From Terribium retamae (GTDB lineage Bacteria; Pseudomonadota; Alphaproteobacteria; Rhizobiales; Rhizobiaceae), in assembly GCF_022347545.1 (NCBI RefSeq), contig NZ_JAKREW010000001.1, positions 310,001-374,000 on the forward strand: 64,000 nt of DNA, read 5' to 3'. Position 1 is the first letter of the stretch, and each line of letters begins with the position of its first letter. The position numbers were made by a program, and so were the translations under genes. Under the pieces are notes generated by a model. It did no database searches. It was not told the origin of the DNA and saw only the letters and a program-made list of their open reading frames with translations. Shown in pieces: positions 18,779-28,227 of the stretch.

Positions 18779-19581
18779 AGAAGAAAACAACAGCAAAAAA
18801 GATCGCCGAGCGTATCCCGCGCCCGAAGAAGAAGGTGACGTGGCCGCAGGCGAGGGCGTTCTCCGTCCATCTGCTCACCGCATCCGGCTCGTTCCTGGCT
18901 TTCCTGTCTCTGGTGGCGGCAAGCGAGCAACGCTGGACTGCGATGTTCTGGTGGCTGGGCCTCGCCTTGTTTGTGGATGGCATTGATGGGCCGATCGCGC
19001 GCAAGCTGGAGGTGAAGGAAATCCTGCCGACCTGGTCGGGCGAACTGCTCGACAACATCATCGACTATGTGACCTACGTGCTGATCCCGGCATTCGCGCT
19101 CTATCAGCGCGGTTTCATGGGCGAGGGGCTTTCGTTCCTGTCAGCCGCCATCATCGTCGTGTCGAGCGCCATCTACTACGCCGACACCGGCATGAAGACG
19201 AAAGAGAATTTCTTCAAGGGGTTTCCGGTCGTCTGGAACATGGTGGTGTTCACGCTGTTCGTCATCGAACCGGGGCAATGGGTATCGTTTGCCGTGGTGG
19301 TGATCGCCGGCATTCTGACTTTCGTGCCGATCAACTTCCTCCACCCGGTACGCGTGGTGCGCCTGCGGCCGGTGAATCTCACCGTTACGCTGCTCTGGTG
19401 CGCATTCGGAGCGCTGGCACTGGCGCAGTCCGCGCTCGCCAACTTCTACAATCAGATCGGCGTTCTTGGCGAACAGGTCAGCGTGTTCACCAAGATCGGC
19501 ATCAGCCTGACCGGCATCTACCTGTTCTGTATTGGCGGCGTCATGCAGTTCTTCCCCAATCTCGGCGCCAAGAGAGTTTGA
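18775..19581 (+). CDS. pcs: Phosphatidylcholine synthase
   Basis: CDP-alcohol phosphatidyltransferase that condenses CDP-diacylglycerol with choline to give phosphatidylcholine in one step, a pathway found in rhizobia, Brucella and some other bacteria. The 268-residue membrane protein has the family motif DGIDGPIARKL ... SGELLDNIIDYVTY near 74-108, with the catalytic Asp residues spaced as in CDP-alcohol transferases, and about eight helices. The Lys-rich N-terminus (VKKKTTAKKIAERI) is a cytosolic leader. GTG at 18775 is favoured by the 4-bp overlap; a TTG four codons upstream is also open. It is followed after 1 bp by the quinone oxidoreductase gene. Confidence 0.92.
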   Translation: MKKKTTAKKIAERIPRPKKKVTWPQARAFSVHLLTASGSFLAFLSLVAASEQRWTAMFWWLGLALFVDGIDGPIARKLEVKEILPTWSGELLDNIIDYVTYVLIPAFALYQRGFMGEGLSFLSAAIIVVSSAIYYADTGMKTKENFFKGFPVVWNMVVFTLFVIEPGQWVSFAVVVIAGILTFVPINFLHPVRVVRLRPVNLTVTLLWCAFGALALAQSALANFYNQIGVLGEQVSVFTKIGISLTGIYLFCIGGVMQFFPNLGAKRV

Positions 19582-19582
19582 A

Positions 19583-20560
19583 ATGAGCAAGGCAATCCGT
19601 ATCCACGCCCATGGCGGCGCCGAGGCATTGGTCTATGAAGATGCCGATCCCGGTCGCCCTGGCCCTGGCCAGATCTTGGTGAAGCACACGGCGATCGGCC
19701 TCAATTTCATCGACATCTATTTCCGCACTGGTCTCTATCCTGCGCCCAATGGATTGCCGCTGGTTCCTGGTGGCGAGGCGGCTGGCATTGTCCTCGAACT
19801 GGGCGAAGGTGTCGAAGGGCTGAAAGTGGGCGACCGCGTCGCCTACGTCATCAACACCGGTGCCTATGCCGAACAGCGTGTCATCGCCGCCGACAGGGTC
19901 GTGACGATCCCGGACGGCATCAGTGACGAACAGGCCGCCGCCATGATGCTCAAGGGCATGACGGCTGAGTATCTGGTGCGGCGCACCTTCAAGGTCAGGC
20001 CGGGCGACACGATCCTCTATCACGCAGCCGCAGGCGGGGTCGGCGTGATCCTCGGTCAATGGGCCAAACATCTTGGTGCGACTGTGATCGGCACAGCCAG
20101 CTCGCCGGAAAAGGCGGAGCTGGCGAGGGCTCATGGTTATGACCATGTCATCGACTACCGAACGCAGGATTTCGTCAGCGAGGTCGCGCGGCTGACAGAC
20201 GGCCGCAAATGCGATGTCGTCTACGACTCCGTCGGCAAGGATACATTTCCCGGTTCACTGGATTGCCTGCGCCCTCTGGGAACCTTTGTCAGCTTTGGTC
20301 AATCCTCCGGCCCGATCCCGCCGTTCAATATCGCGCTGCTGGCCCAGAAGGGCTCGCTGTTTGCCACGAGGCCGACATTGTTCGTCTACAACGCCAAGCG
20401 CGAGGATCTCGAGACCTCGGCAAAGGCATTGTTCGATGTGGTGCTGAACGGCATTGTCGAAATCAAGATCAACCAGACCTATGCTTTGAAAGACGCCGGA
20501 AGAGCGCAAGCCGATCTCGAAGGGCGCAAGACGACGGGAGCAACTGTGCTTATTCCGTGA
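19583..20560 (+). CDS. NADPH:quinone oxidoreductase (zinc-independent MDR family)
   Basis: A 325-residue medium-chain reductase that lacks the zinc ligands of alcohol dehydrogenases and resembles Qor, a one- or two-electron NADPH-dependent quinone reductase. The N-terminal GroES-like part includes HTAIGLNFIDIYFRTGLYP (key NFIDIYFR) and LVPGGEAAGIV; the NADPH site is HAAAGGVGVILGQWA near 145-159; then YDSVGKDTF and LVSFGQSSG-like FVSFGQSSGP. ATG 19583 follows the pcs stop directly with GAGAG upstream, so it is probably co-transcribed with pcs. Its physiological quinone or aldehyde substrate is unknown. Confidence 0.88.
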   Translation: MSKAIRIHAHGGAEALVYEDADPGRPGPGQILVKHTAIGLNFIDIYFRTGLYPAPNGLPLVPGGEAAGIVLELGEGVEGLKVGDRVAYVINTGAYAEQRVIAADRVVTIPDGISDEQAAAMMLKGMTAEYLVRRTFKVRPGDTILYHAAAGGVGVILGQWAKHLGATVIGTASSPEKAELARAHGYDHVIDYRTQDFVSEVARLTDGRKCDVVYDSVGKDTFPGSLDCLRPLGTFVSFGQSSGPIPPFNIALLAQKGSLFATRPTLFVYNAKREDLETSAKALFDVVLNGIVEIKINQTYALKDAGRAQADLEGRKTTGATVLIP

Positions 20561-20694
20561 GCATAGGTGCCGTCGTCTTGCTGAAATTCTTGAAGCTCTT
20601 TCAATTTGCGTGCTGCTATCGGAGTTGAGCCGCTGCTGCCTACGATGATTGCGGGAACACAAAACATATTCGGAAAAACCGAATGGGAGGCACT

Positions 20695-22257
20695 GTGAGT
20701 GCACAAGAAGGTGCTGCGAACCTGCTGGAGGTTCGCGGACTGACGAAGATATTCGGCAGTCTGACGGCGTGCGACCATATCGACCTCGCCATCAAGAAAG
20801 GCGAGATCCACGCGCTCCTCGGCGAAAACGGCGCCGGAAAGTCGACACTGGTGAAGATGCTGTTCGGTTCGTTGGAGCCCCATTCCGGCGAGATCCTCTG
20901 GAACGGACAAGCGGTCAGGATGACCAGTCCGAGCGTTGCAAAAAAGCTCGGTATCGGCATGGTTTTCCAGCACTTTTCCTTGTTCGAAGCACTGACGGCG
21001 GCGGAAAACATAGCGCTTTCGCTGGATGACGGCGCGCCAATCGGCACCATTGCCGCGAAGGCGAGAGCGCTTTCCTATTCGTATGGCCTGCCGCTCGACC
21101 CGGAATCGCTTGTCGGCGACCTGTCCGTCGGCGAACGCCAGCGCATCGAGATCATTCGTTGCCTGCTGCAGGCACCGGAACTGATCATCCTGGACGAGCC
21201 GACTTCGGTCTTGACCCCGCAGGAAGCCGATAAGTTGTTCGAAACACTCGAAAGGTTGCGCGCCGAAGGCAAGTCGATCCTCTATATCTCGCACCGGCTG
21301 GAAGAGGTGAAGCGCCTGTGCGACCGCGCCACCGTGCTGCGCCACGGCAAAGTGGTCGGTCACTGCAATCCGCGCGAGGAAACGGCTGCTTCGCTAGCCC
21401 GCATGATGGTTGGCAACGAGGTAAAGTCGGCCGAACGAACGCCGATCAAACTTGATGGTGCGCAGGAATTGCTGAGCGTCTGCGGACTGAGCCGGAAGCC
21501 AGCAGGGCCGTTCTCCACGCCGCTCAAGAACATCTGGCTTTCCGTGAAGGCGGGTGAGATCCTTGGCATCGCGGGCGTTGCCGGCAATGGCCAGGGTGAA
21601 TTGTTCGAAGCGCTGTCCGGCGAGGTGCAACAAGCCAGCGGAGATGCCGTGCGCATCCGAGGCAAGGACGCCGGCAAGCTGGATATCACCGGCCGTCGCC
21701 TGCTGGGCGCCGCTTTCGTGCCCGAAGAGCGGCTGGGGCATGGTGCTGCGCCTCGCATGAAGCTGTCCGAGAACCTGCTGTTGTCGCGTTACGCCACAGA
21801 CGGCAAGGCATTTGTCGGCTCTGCCGGCATGGTCAGGAACGGTGCGGTCTATGAGGCCGCGCAACGCATCATCAAGGCCATGGACGTTCGCAAAAGCGCT
21901 CCAGATCCTGAAGCAGCTGCGCTTTCCGGTGGCAATCTGCAGAAATTCATCGTCGGCCGCGAATTGGATCGTCAGCCAACGGTGATGGTCGTCAATCAAC
22001 CGACCTGGGGCGTCGATGCCGGTGCATCCGCCCACATCCGACAGGCGCTGATCGAACTGGCACGCTCCGGCTCGGCCGTTCTGGTGATCAGCCAGGATCT
22101 CGACGAGCTGTTCGAGATTTCGGACGCCATCGCGGTCATGCACAATGGCGAACTGTCGAAGCCGATCCCGATCGCGGAGGCGACGTTCGAGAAAATCGGC
22201 CTTTTGATGGGCGGCTCAGAACCCGGTCATGTCGACCACAAGCTGGAGACCGCGTGA
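20695..22257 (+). CDS. ABC transporter ATP-binding protein, BMP/nucleoside-type importer (double NBD)
   Basis: Energises a nucleoside-type importer with the two following permeases and the BMP-family binding protein. The roughly 520-residue protein is a tandem of two nucleotide-binding domains. The first is canonical: GENGAGKSTLVKML, signature LSVGERQRIEI, LIILDEPTSVL. The second is degenerate: GVAGNGQGELFEAL in place of a P-loop Lys-Ser, LSGGNLQKF as signature, and VVNQPTWGVD where Asp-Glu would be expected, all as in RbsA-like ATPases. GTG 20695 is preferred because GGGAGG sits 4 bp before it; an ATG at 20683 overlaps this ribosome site. The next gene starts inside its stop codon. Confidence 0.9.
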   Translation: MSAQEGAANLLEVRGLTKIFGSLTACDHIDLAIKKGEIHALLGENGAGKSTLVKMLFGSLEPHSGEILWNGQAVRMTSPSVAKKLGIGMVFQHFSLFEALTAAENIALSLDDGAPIGTIAAKARALSYSYGLPLDPESLVGDLSVGERQRIEIIRCLLQAPELIILDEPTSVLTPQEADKLFETLERLRAEGKSILYISHRLEEVKRLCDRATVLRHGKVVGHCNPREETAASLARMMVGNEVKSAERTPIKLDGAQELLSVCGLSRKPAGPFSTPLKNIWLSVKAGEILGIAGVAGNGQGELFEALSGEVQQASGDAVRIRGKDAGKLDITGRRLLGAAFVPEERLGHGAAPRMKLSENLLLSRYATDGKAFVGSAGMVRNGAVYEAAQRIIKAMDVRKSAPDPEAAALSGGNLQKFIVGRELDRQPTVMVVNQPTWGVDAGASAHIRQALIELARSGSAVLVISQDLDELFEISDAIAVMHNGELSKPIPIAEATFEKIGLLMGGSEPGHVDHKLETA

Positions 22258-23369
22258 TGCGCCTGGAACTCGTCAAGCGCCCTCAACGCTCCGTGCTATT
22301 TTCGGCTCTGTCGCCCTTCATCGCCTTCGCGCTCACCGTGGTCGCCGGCGCGATCCTGTTTGCCCTGCTCGGCATCAATCCGCTGACGGCCTTCTACACC
22401 TATTTCATTTCGCCAATCACGGAAGTGTGGCAACTGCACGAGCTGGCCATCAAGGCGGCTCCGTTGATCCTCATCGCCGTCGGCTTGTCCGTCTGCTTCC
22501 GTTCCAACATCTGGAACATCGGTGCGGAGGGGCAGTTTGTATTCGGTGCGATCGTCGGCTCGGTCATTCCCGTGCTCTATCCCGACATGCAGGGCCCCTT
22601 CGTGCTCCCGTTGATGTTGGTTATGGGAATGATAGGCGGGGCGGTTTACGCAGCGATCCCAGCTTTCCTGAAGACACGATTCAACACCAATGAGATCCTG
22701 ACCAGCCTGATGCTGGTCTATGTCGCGCAGCTTTTCCTCGATTGGCTGGTGCGAGGTCCCTGGCGCGACCCGAAAGGCTTCAATTTTCCTCAGACCGTGC
22801 AGTTCAATCCGTCCGCCGTCCTGCCGGAGCTGATGCCGATGTCGGGCCGCGCCAATCTGGGTTTTGTATTCGCACTGGTAGCCGCCGTGCTGATCTGGAT
22901 CTTGATGAGCCGGATGCTGAAAGGTTTCGAGATCCGCGTGCTTGGCTCAAGCCCGCGGGCAGGGCGCTTCGCCGGTTTCTCCTTCAACCGCATGGTGTTC
23001 TTCGCCTTCATGCTTTCCGGTGCCTTGGCGGGGCTCGCCGGCATATCGGAAGTATCCGGCGCAATAGGCCAGTTGCAGCCCTCGATATCGCCCGGCTACG
23101 GCTTCACCGCCATCATCGTTGCCTTCCTTGGCCGTCTCAATCCGCTCGGCATCGTTGCCGCAGGCCTGGTGCTCGGCTTGACCTACCTCGGCGGCGAGGC
23201 GGCACAAAGTGTGCTCGGCATCTCCGACAAGGTGGCGCGCGTCTTCCAGGGCATGCTGCTGTTCTTCGTCCTGGGTTGCGACACGCTGATTCACTACCGC
23301 ATCCGGCTCGTCGGCCTGGCGCCGACTCCGAAACTAGAGACTGCGCCGAAGCTCGAGGAGGCACATTGA
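22257..23369 (+). CDS. ABC transporter permease 1, BMP/nucleoside-type importer
   Basis: A 370-residue permease of the BPD_transp_2 family. About ten hydrophobic segments are seen; family landmarks are FRSNIWNIGAEGQFVFGAIVG near 81-100 (key NIWNIGAEGQ), the helix GGAVYAAIPAFLKTRF and FAFMLSGALAGLAGISEVSG. It forms the heterodimeric channel with the following permease. ATG 22257 overlaps the upstream TGA (TGATG). The tail ends in a charged KLETAPKLEEAH. Nucleoside specificity is inferred from homology of the whole four-gene set to NupABC/BmpA-type systems. Confidence 0.9.
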   Translation: MRLELVKRPQRSVLFSALSPFIAFALTVVAGAILFALLGINPLTAFYTYFISPITEVWQLHELAIKAAPLILIAVGLSVCFRSNIWNIGAEGQFVFGAIVGSVIPVLYPDMQGPFVLPLMLVMGMIGGAVYAAIPAFLKTRFNTNEILTSLMLVYVAQLFLDWLVRGPWRDPKGFNFPQTVQFNPSAVLPELMPMSGRANLGFVFALVAAVLIWILMSRMLKGFEIRVLGSSPRAGRFAGFSFNRMVFFAFMLSGALAGLAGISEVSGAIGQLQPSISPGYGFTAIIVAFLGRLNPLGIVAAGLVLGLTYLGGEAAQSVLGISDKVARVFQGMLLFFVLGCDTLIHYRIRLVGLAPTPKLETAPKLEEAH

Positions 23370-23370
23370 C

Positions 23371-24291
23371 ATGGACATCACCGTCAGCATCCTCCTGACC
23401 ATCGCGACCGCTGCCACGCCGCTGCTGATCGCAGCCATCGGCGAACTGGTGGTGGAACGTTCCGGTGTGCTCAACCTCGGTGTTGAAGGCATGATGGTGA
23501 TGGGGGCGGTCGCCGGCTTCGGTGCCGGTTATCTGACTGGTTCGCCCTGGATCGGCCTCGCCGCCGCCATCGTTGTCGGCGCGCTTTTCTCGCTCTTGTT
23601 CGCGGTGATGACATTGTCGCTCGCCACCAACCAGGTTGCGACCGGCCTGTCGTTGACCCTGCTGGGGCTAGGCCTGTCAGGAATGCTCGGCACCGGCTTC
23701 GTCGGCTTGCCGGGTGAACGGCTGCCCAACCTCTACATCCCGCTGCTGACCGACCTGCCGGTGATCGGCAAACTCCTGTTCGGCCAGGATCCGATCTTTT
23801 ACATCTCGATTGCGCTGGTGTTCGGCGTGTCGTGGTTCCTGTTCAAGACCCGTACGGGACTCACCCTGCGGTCCATTGGCGACAGCCACACCTCGGCGCA
23901 TGCCTTGGGTATCCAAGTTATCAAATACCGCTATCTGGCAGTGATGTTCGGTGGCGCCTGCGCCGGCCTTGCCGGCGGTCACCTCTCGCTCGTCTACACG
24001 CCGCAATGGGTGGAGAACATGACAGCGGGCCGCGGCTGGATCGCGCTGGCTCTGGTGGTGTTCGCGTCCTGGCGGCCGCTGCGCGTGCTCGCCGGCGCCT
24101 ACATCTTCGGCGCGGTCTGGATCGGCCAATTGCATGCCCAGGCTTTCGGCATTCCAATCCCGTCGCAGTTCCTGTCGTCGCTGCCATATCTCGCCACCAT
24201 CGTGGTGCTCGTCATTATCTCCCGCAACAAGCGCCTCACCATGATGAACACGCCAGCATCGCTCGGGCAGGCTTTTGTTCCGGATCGTTGA
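23371..24291 (+). CDS. ABC transporter permease 2, BMP/nucleoside-type importer
   Basis: A 306-residue second permease, 1 bp after the first. It opens with a long helix (SILLTIATAATPLLIAAIGE) and carries the conserved ERSGVLNLGVEGMMVMGAV motif near 29-47, equivalent to the NIGAEGQ motif of its partner, and LGIQVIKYRYLAVMFGGACAGLAGG (key KYRYLAVMFGG). The pair of unequal permeases with a double ATPase and lipoprotein-like BMP protein is the standard layout of these importers. Confidence 0.9.
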   Translation: MDITVSILLTIATAATPLLIAAIGELVVERSGVLNLGVEGMMVMGAVAGFGAGYLTGSPWIGLAAAIVVGALFSLLFAVMTLSLATNQVATGLSLTLLGLGLSGMLGTGFVGLPGERLPNLYIPLLTDLPVIGKLLFGQDPIFYISIALVFGVSWFLFKTRTGLTLRSIGDSHTSAHALGIQVIKYRYLAVMFGGACAGLAGGHLSLVYTPQWVENMTAGRGWIALALVVFASWRPLRVLAGAYIFGAVWIGQLHAQAFGIPIPSQFLSSLPYLATIVVLVIISRNKRLTMMNTPASLGQAFVPDR

Positions 24292-24341
24292 CAACCTGAA
24301 AAAACAGAAGCATAGCAAGGTTAATCCAGAGAGGTAACATC

Positions 24342-25409
24342 ATGAAAAAACTACTGATTGCCCTGATGACAACGGCAGCGGCGATGTCCGTTGCCGTCTC
24401 CGCTGAAGCCGCGGACAAATTGAAGGTCTGTTGGGTCTATGTCGGCCCGATCGGCGATTTCGGTTACTCCTACCAGCACGATCAGGGTCGTCTCGCGGTC
24501 GAGAAGAAGCTGGGCGACAAGGTCGAGACCACCTATCTCGAAAACGTTGCGGAAGGTCCGGATGCCGAGCGCGCCTTCGAGCGCCTTGCGCGTCAAGGCT
24601 GCAAGTTGATCTTCGGTACCTCGTTCGGCTTCATGGACGCCGAACTGAAGGTCGCCAACAAGTTCCCGGACATCAAGTTCGAACACGCCACCGGCTACAA
24701 GACGGCGCCAAACATGGGCATCTACAATGCCCGTTTCTACGAGGGTCGCTATATCCTCGGCCAGATTGCAGCCAAGCAGTCCAAAAGCGGCGTGGCGGGA
24801 TACATTGTCTCCTTCCCGATCCCGGAAGTGGTGATGGGCATCAACTCCTTCATGCTGGGCGCGCAGTCGATCAACCCGAACTTCAAGGCCAAGATCGTGT
24901 GGGTGAACTCCTGGTTCGATCCGGGCAAGGAGGCTGACGCCGCCAAGGCGCTTTTCGATCAGGGCGCCGACATCATCGTCCAGCACACCGATTCCACTGC
25001 GCCGCTCCAGGTTGCCCAGGAACGCGGCCTGCATGGCTTTGGTCAGGCATCGGATATGATCAAGTTCGCGCCGAAATCGCAGTACACCGCGATCGTCGAC
25101 GATTGGGGTCCGTATTACATCGAGCGTGTTGAGAAGGTCCTGGATGGCTCCTGGAAGCCCGAGGATCGCTGGGAGGGCATCAAGACTGGCGCGGTCTTCA
25201 TGGCGCCCTACACCAATATGCCCGACGACGTGAAGGCCATGGCCGAGGCCACTCAGAAGAAGATCGCCGATGGCTGGAACCCCTTCACCGGCCCGATTTC
25301 CAAGCAGGACGGCACTGCCTGGCTGAAGGAAGGCGAGGTTGCCGACGACAAGACGCTGCTCGGCATGAATTTCTACGTCAAGGGCGTGGACGACAAGCTG
25401 CCGCAGTAA
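24342..25409 (+). CDS. BMP-family ABC transporter substrate-binding protein
   Basis: Periplasmic binding protein of the nucleoside-type importer. The 355-residue precursor starts with a Sec signal peptide (MKKLLIALMTTAAAMSVAVS, cleaved after AEA). The mature part has the BMP fold: VCWVYVGPIGDFGYSYQHDQG near 29-49 (key GDFGYSYQHDQG), a second-strand EGPDAERAFERLARQG, the GTSFGFMD site, and NMGIYNARFYEGRYILG. GAGAGGTAAC precedes the ATG. There is no lipobox, unlike spirochaete BmpA. A strong terminator 24 bp downstream closes the operon. Confidence 0.92.
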   Translation: MKKLLIALMTTAAAMSVAVSAEAADKLKVCWVYVGPIGDFGYSYQHDQGRLAVEKKLGDKVETTYLENVAEGPDAERAFERLARQGCKLIFGTSFGFMDAELKVANKFPDIKFEHATGYKTAPNMGIYNARFYEGRYILGQIAAKQSKSGVAGYIVSFPIPEVVMGINSFMLGAQSINPNFKAKIVWVNSWFDPGKEADAAKALFDQGADIIVQHTDSTAPLQVAQERGLHGFGQASDMIKFAPKSQYTAIVDDWGPYYIERVEKVLDGSWKPEDRWEGIKTGAVFMAPYTNMPDDVKAMAEATQKKIADGWNPFTGPISKQDGTAWLKEGEVADDKTLLGMNFYVKGVDDKLPQ

Positions 25410-25432
25410 TGCGGGCCGGCTGGCTGAATCGA

Positions 25433-25457
25433 AAGGGCGCCCCACGGCGCCCTTTTT
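25433..25457 (+). terminator. Intrinsic terminator of the BMP importer operon
   Basis: GGGCGCC (25435-25441) and GGCGCCC (25446-25452) form a perfect 7-bp GC stem with a CCAC tetraloop, extended by AA/TT pairs and followed by TTTTT. It lies directly after the binding-protein gene. Confidence 0.92.
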
Positions 25458-25488
25458 CTATTCAGCCGAACTTTGCTTGGAGAGCTGT

Positions 25489-26805
25489 TCAAACCGCCAT
25501 GCCATGCAGATCATAGGCATCGGCGCGGTCGACCTTGACGGTGACGATGTCGCCGACGCGCAGCGGTCGCCGCGACTGGATGTGAACCGAACCGTCGATC
25601 TCCGGCGCGTCATATTTGGTGCGGCCCTTGGCGACCGTGCCATTCGCTTCATCGATGATGACGGGCAGGCGCTTGCCCACCTTCTTCTGCAGCTGCGCCG
25701 CGGAGATCTTCTGCTGACGCTGCATGAAGCGATGCCAGCGCGCCTCTTTGATCTCGTCCGGAACCTGCTCGAGACCGAGATCGTTCGAGCGCGCACCCTT
25801 CACCGGCTCATATTTGAAGCAACCGGCGCGGTCGATCCTGGCTTCGTCTAGCCAGTCGAGCAGCATCTCGAAATCGTCTTCGGTCTCGCCGGGGAAGCCG
25901 ACGATAAAGGTCGAGCGAATGGCAAGGTCCGGGCAGATATCGCGCCAGGAGCGGATGCGCTCCAGCGTCTTTTCGCCATGCGCAGGGCGCCGCATGTTCT
26001 TCAAAACCTGCGGCGAGGCGTGCTGGAAGGGGATGTCGAGATAGGGCAGGATCTTGCCTTCCGCCATCAGCGGGATGACGTCGGCGACATGCGGATAGGG
26101 GTAGACGTAGTGCATGCGCACCCAGATGCCGAGCTCACCGAGTTCCTGGGACAAATCGAGGAATTTGGCGCGGACCTCGCGGTCCTTCCACGGGCTGGAG
26201 GCATATCTGATGTCGACGCCGTAAGCGCTGGTATCCTGCGAGATCACCAGCAGTTCCTTGACGCCGGCAGCGGCAAGTTTTTCGGCTTCGCGCAGCACGT
26301 CGGCAGCTGGACGCGAGACGAGGTCGCCGCGCAGATCGGGGATGATGCAGAAGGTGCAGCGGTTGTTGCAACCCTCTGAAATCTTGAGATAGGCGTAATG
26401 CCGGGGGGTCAGCTTGACGCCCTGCGGCGGCAGCAGATCGGTGAACGGATCGTGTGCCGGCGGTGCCGCTTCATGTACGGCCTCCATCACGCTCTCATAG
26501 GCCTGGGGACCGGTGATTGCGAAAACATTGGGATGTTTCTCGCGGATCAGCTCAGGGGTGGCGCCCATGCAGCCCGTGACGATGACCTTGCCGTTCTCCT
26601 TAAGTGCTGTTCCGATTGCGTTGAGAGACTCATCGCGAGCGGAATCAAGGAAGCCGCATGTGTTGACCACGACCAGATCGGCACCGTCATGCTTACGGGA
26701 TATCTCATAGCCTTCCGCACGCAGCCGCGTCAGGATTCGCTCGGAATCGACAAGTGCTTTCGGGCATCCGAGGCTGACAAAGCTGATGCGGGGCGCTGCG
26801 GTCAT
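25489..26805 (-). CDS. rimO: Ribosomal protein S12 methylthiotransferase RimO
   Basis: Radical-SAM enzyme adding a methylthio group to the conserved Asp of ribosomal protein S12. The 438-residue protein has an N-terminal UPF0004 domain with three Cys for the auxiliary cluster ([29 protein letters not shown]), the radical-SAM CxxxCxxC site in [14 protein letters not shown] near 145-158, and a C-terminal TRAM domain (about 375-438) that binds S12. [14 protein letters not shown] distinguishes RimO from MiaB. It is convergent with the BMP operon. Confidence 0.95.
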   Translation of the reverse strand: MTAAPRISFVSLGCPKALVDSERILTRLRAEGYEISRKHDGADLVVVNTCGFLDSARDESLNAIGTALKENGKVIVTGCMGATPELIREKHPNVFAITGPQAYESVMEAVHEAAPPAHDPFTDLLPPQGVKLTPRHYAYLKISEGCNNRCTFCIIPDLRGDLVSRPAADVLREAEKLAAAGVKELLVISQDTSAYGVDIRYASSPWKDREVRAKFLDLSQELGELGIWVRMHYVYPYPHVADVIPLMAEGKILPYLDIPFQHASPQVLKNMRRPAHGEKTLERIRSWRDICPDLAIRSTFIVGFPGETEDDFEMLLDWLDEARIDRAGCFKYEPVKGARSNDLGLEQVPDEIKEARWHRFMQRQQKISAAQLQKKVGKRLPVIIDEANGTVAKGRTKYDAPEIDGSVHIQSRRPLRVGDIVTVKVDRADAYDLHGMAV

Positions 26806-26981
26806 CGTGGCGTTCCAATGGATGCGGGCCGGAACCCTTGAAGGGCCGGCCGGAAATCTCTGATTTTCTGTTGGTGCGCCTCAAGCGGCGCTCAATTCAG
26901 CGGCGCAATAGCACAGTTCCAAACTCAAGCAAACCGCACCTTGCCCGAAGGGGGCAGGGCGGGGGCAAGAGCCGCCTTGCC

Positions 26982-27668
26982 TCAATGCGCAGCGCCGGCA
27001 GCCTTGCCGAACCACGGGGTAAGGAACTGGAACTGTTCCGGGAACTGCTCGACCGCGCCGTCGAGCAGCATCTTGAGTGCAACGTAGAGGATGATCAGCA
27101 GGCCGATATAGGCGATCCAGCGGTAACGATGGAGCAAGCGCGCTACGAAGGAAGCGGCAAAGCCCATCAAGGCGATCGACAGGGCAAGACCGATAATCAG
27201 AACCGTCGGGTGCTCCATCGCGGCACCGGCAACGGCAAGAACGTTGTCGAGCGACATCGATACGTCGGCGATGACGATCTGCCAGGCAGCCTGGGCAAAG
27301 GTCTTGCGCGCAGGCCCGGAGGTCGCTTTTCCGCTGTCGATATCGTCCAGAGCCTCGGTGGCCTCATGTTCTTCTTCATGCGTGACGCGCAGTTCCCGCC
27401 ACATCTTCCAGCACACCCACAGAAGCAGCAGGCCACCGGCGATGAGCAGCATCGGGCCGATCGCAAGCAGCCATTGGGTGATCAAGGCGAAGATGATGCG
27501 CAGCACGGTGGCTGCGCCGATACCAACGAGGATCGCCTTCTTGCGCTGGTCTTTGGGAAGTCCAGCCGCAGCAAGGCCGATCACGATCGCATTGTCACCG
27601 GCCAGAACGAGATCGATGGCGATGACTTGAAGGAGGGCCGAGAAACCAGCTGCGGTGAAGATTTCCAT
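26982..27668 (-). CDS. TerC-family integral membrane protein
   Basis: A 228-residue membrane protein of the TerC/YjbE family, linked in other bacteria to tellurite tolerance or to metal (Mn2+) loading of exported proteins. About seven helices. The intramembrane motif LVLAGDNAIVIGLAAAGLP near 20-38 and its repeat IVIADVSMSLDNVLAVAG near 132-149 contain the paired acidic-Asn residues (GDNA, SLDNV) typical of the family. A charged loop rich in Glu and His (THEEEHEATEALDDID) lies between the halves and could sense metal. No yybP-ykoY-type riboswitch is visible upstream. Confidence 0.88.
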   Translation of the reverse strand: MEIFTAAGFSALLQVIAIDLVLAGDNAIVIGLAAAGLPKDQRKKAILVGIGAATVLRIIFALITQWLLAIGPMLLIAGGLLLLWVCWKMWRELRVTHEEEHEATEALDDIDSGKATSGPARKTFAQAAWQIVIADVSMSLDNVLAVAGAAMEHPTVLIIGLALSIALMGFAASFVARLLHRYRWIAYIGLLIILYVALKMLLDGAVEQFPEQFQFLTPWFGKAAGAAH

Positions 27669-27871
27669 CGAAGGGAGCGCTCCTCATCGGGTTTTGTAAA
27701 TTTGGCCCTACGTGGATCAGTCTGTGGCGTCAAGCATCGCTTGTCGCGCCACCGCAGATATCTGCAATCAAAGAGTGGATACCGTTGACGCTGGGAACAG
27801 GAAAGCGCTAAAGCCGGCACATCAGTGAGTTTGGCGCAGCCAGGGCAATGCCTCGCTATGAGCCGAACTCT

Positions 27872-27961
27872 GGAGGGATGGCCGAGCGGTTTAAGGCACC
27901 GGTCTTGAAAACCGGCGTGGCAGCGATGTCACCGTGGGTTCGAATCCCACTCCCTCCGCCA
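27872..27961 (+). tRNA. tRNA-Ser (TGA anticodon)
   Basis: A 90-nt type II tRNA. The acceptor stem GGAGGGA pairs with TCCCTCC and CCA is encoded. The anticodon stem CCGGT/ACCGG holds the loop CTTGAAA, so the anticodon is TGA, reading TCA and related Ser codons. A long variable arm (CGTGGCAGCGATGTCACCG) and the T arm GTGGGTTCGAATCCCAC follow. No integrase gene or duplicated 3' end is seen downstream, so it is not visibly used as an attachment site. Confidence 0.97.
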
Positions 27962-28227
27962 AAATTTCTTCCGTCTCGTTAGCCATCCTAGGCTGCTTCC
28001 TGGAATCTAATTGCTCGATCAAGCACCAACGCGATCAAGGCGCCCGCCGCCATTCCGCCACAATCTCGCCAGGTTCGAACCATAGTCGGTTAAGAGGCTG
28101 ATAAGCAATTCCTGCGCAAAAATGGGGCTCTGGGGATCGAGGCGTCGGACAAGCTTGTCATACGAAGCGCTTCGGCTTCGCCTGTGTTTGAGTAGCGTCG
28201 CCGTTGTTCGGAGGGGACAGTTCCAGC

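Noticed and set aside
27669..27871. Possible Mn2+ (yybP-ykoY) riboswitch upstream of the TerC gene
   Set aside because: The conserved paired loops of that class were not found on the minus strand.
27872..28227. tRNA-Ser as an integration site
   Set aside because: No integrase, no direct repeat of the tRNA 3' end and housekeeping genes follow directly.
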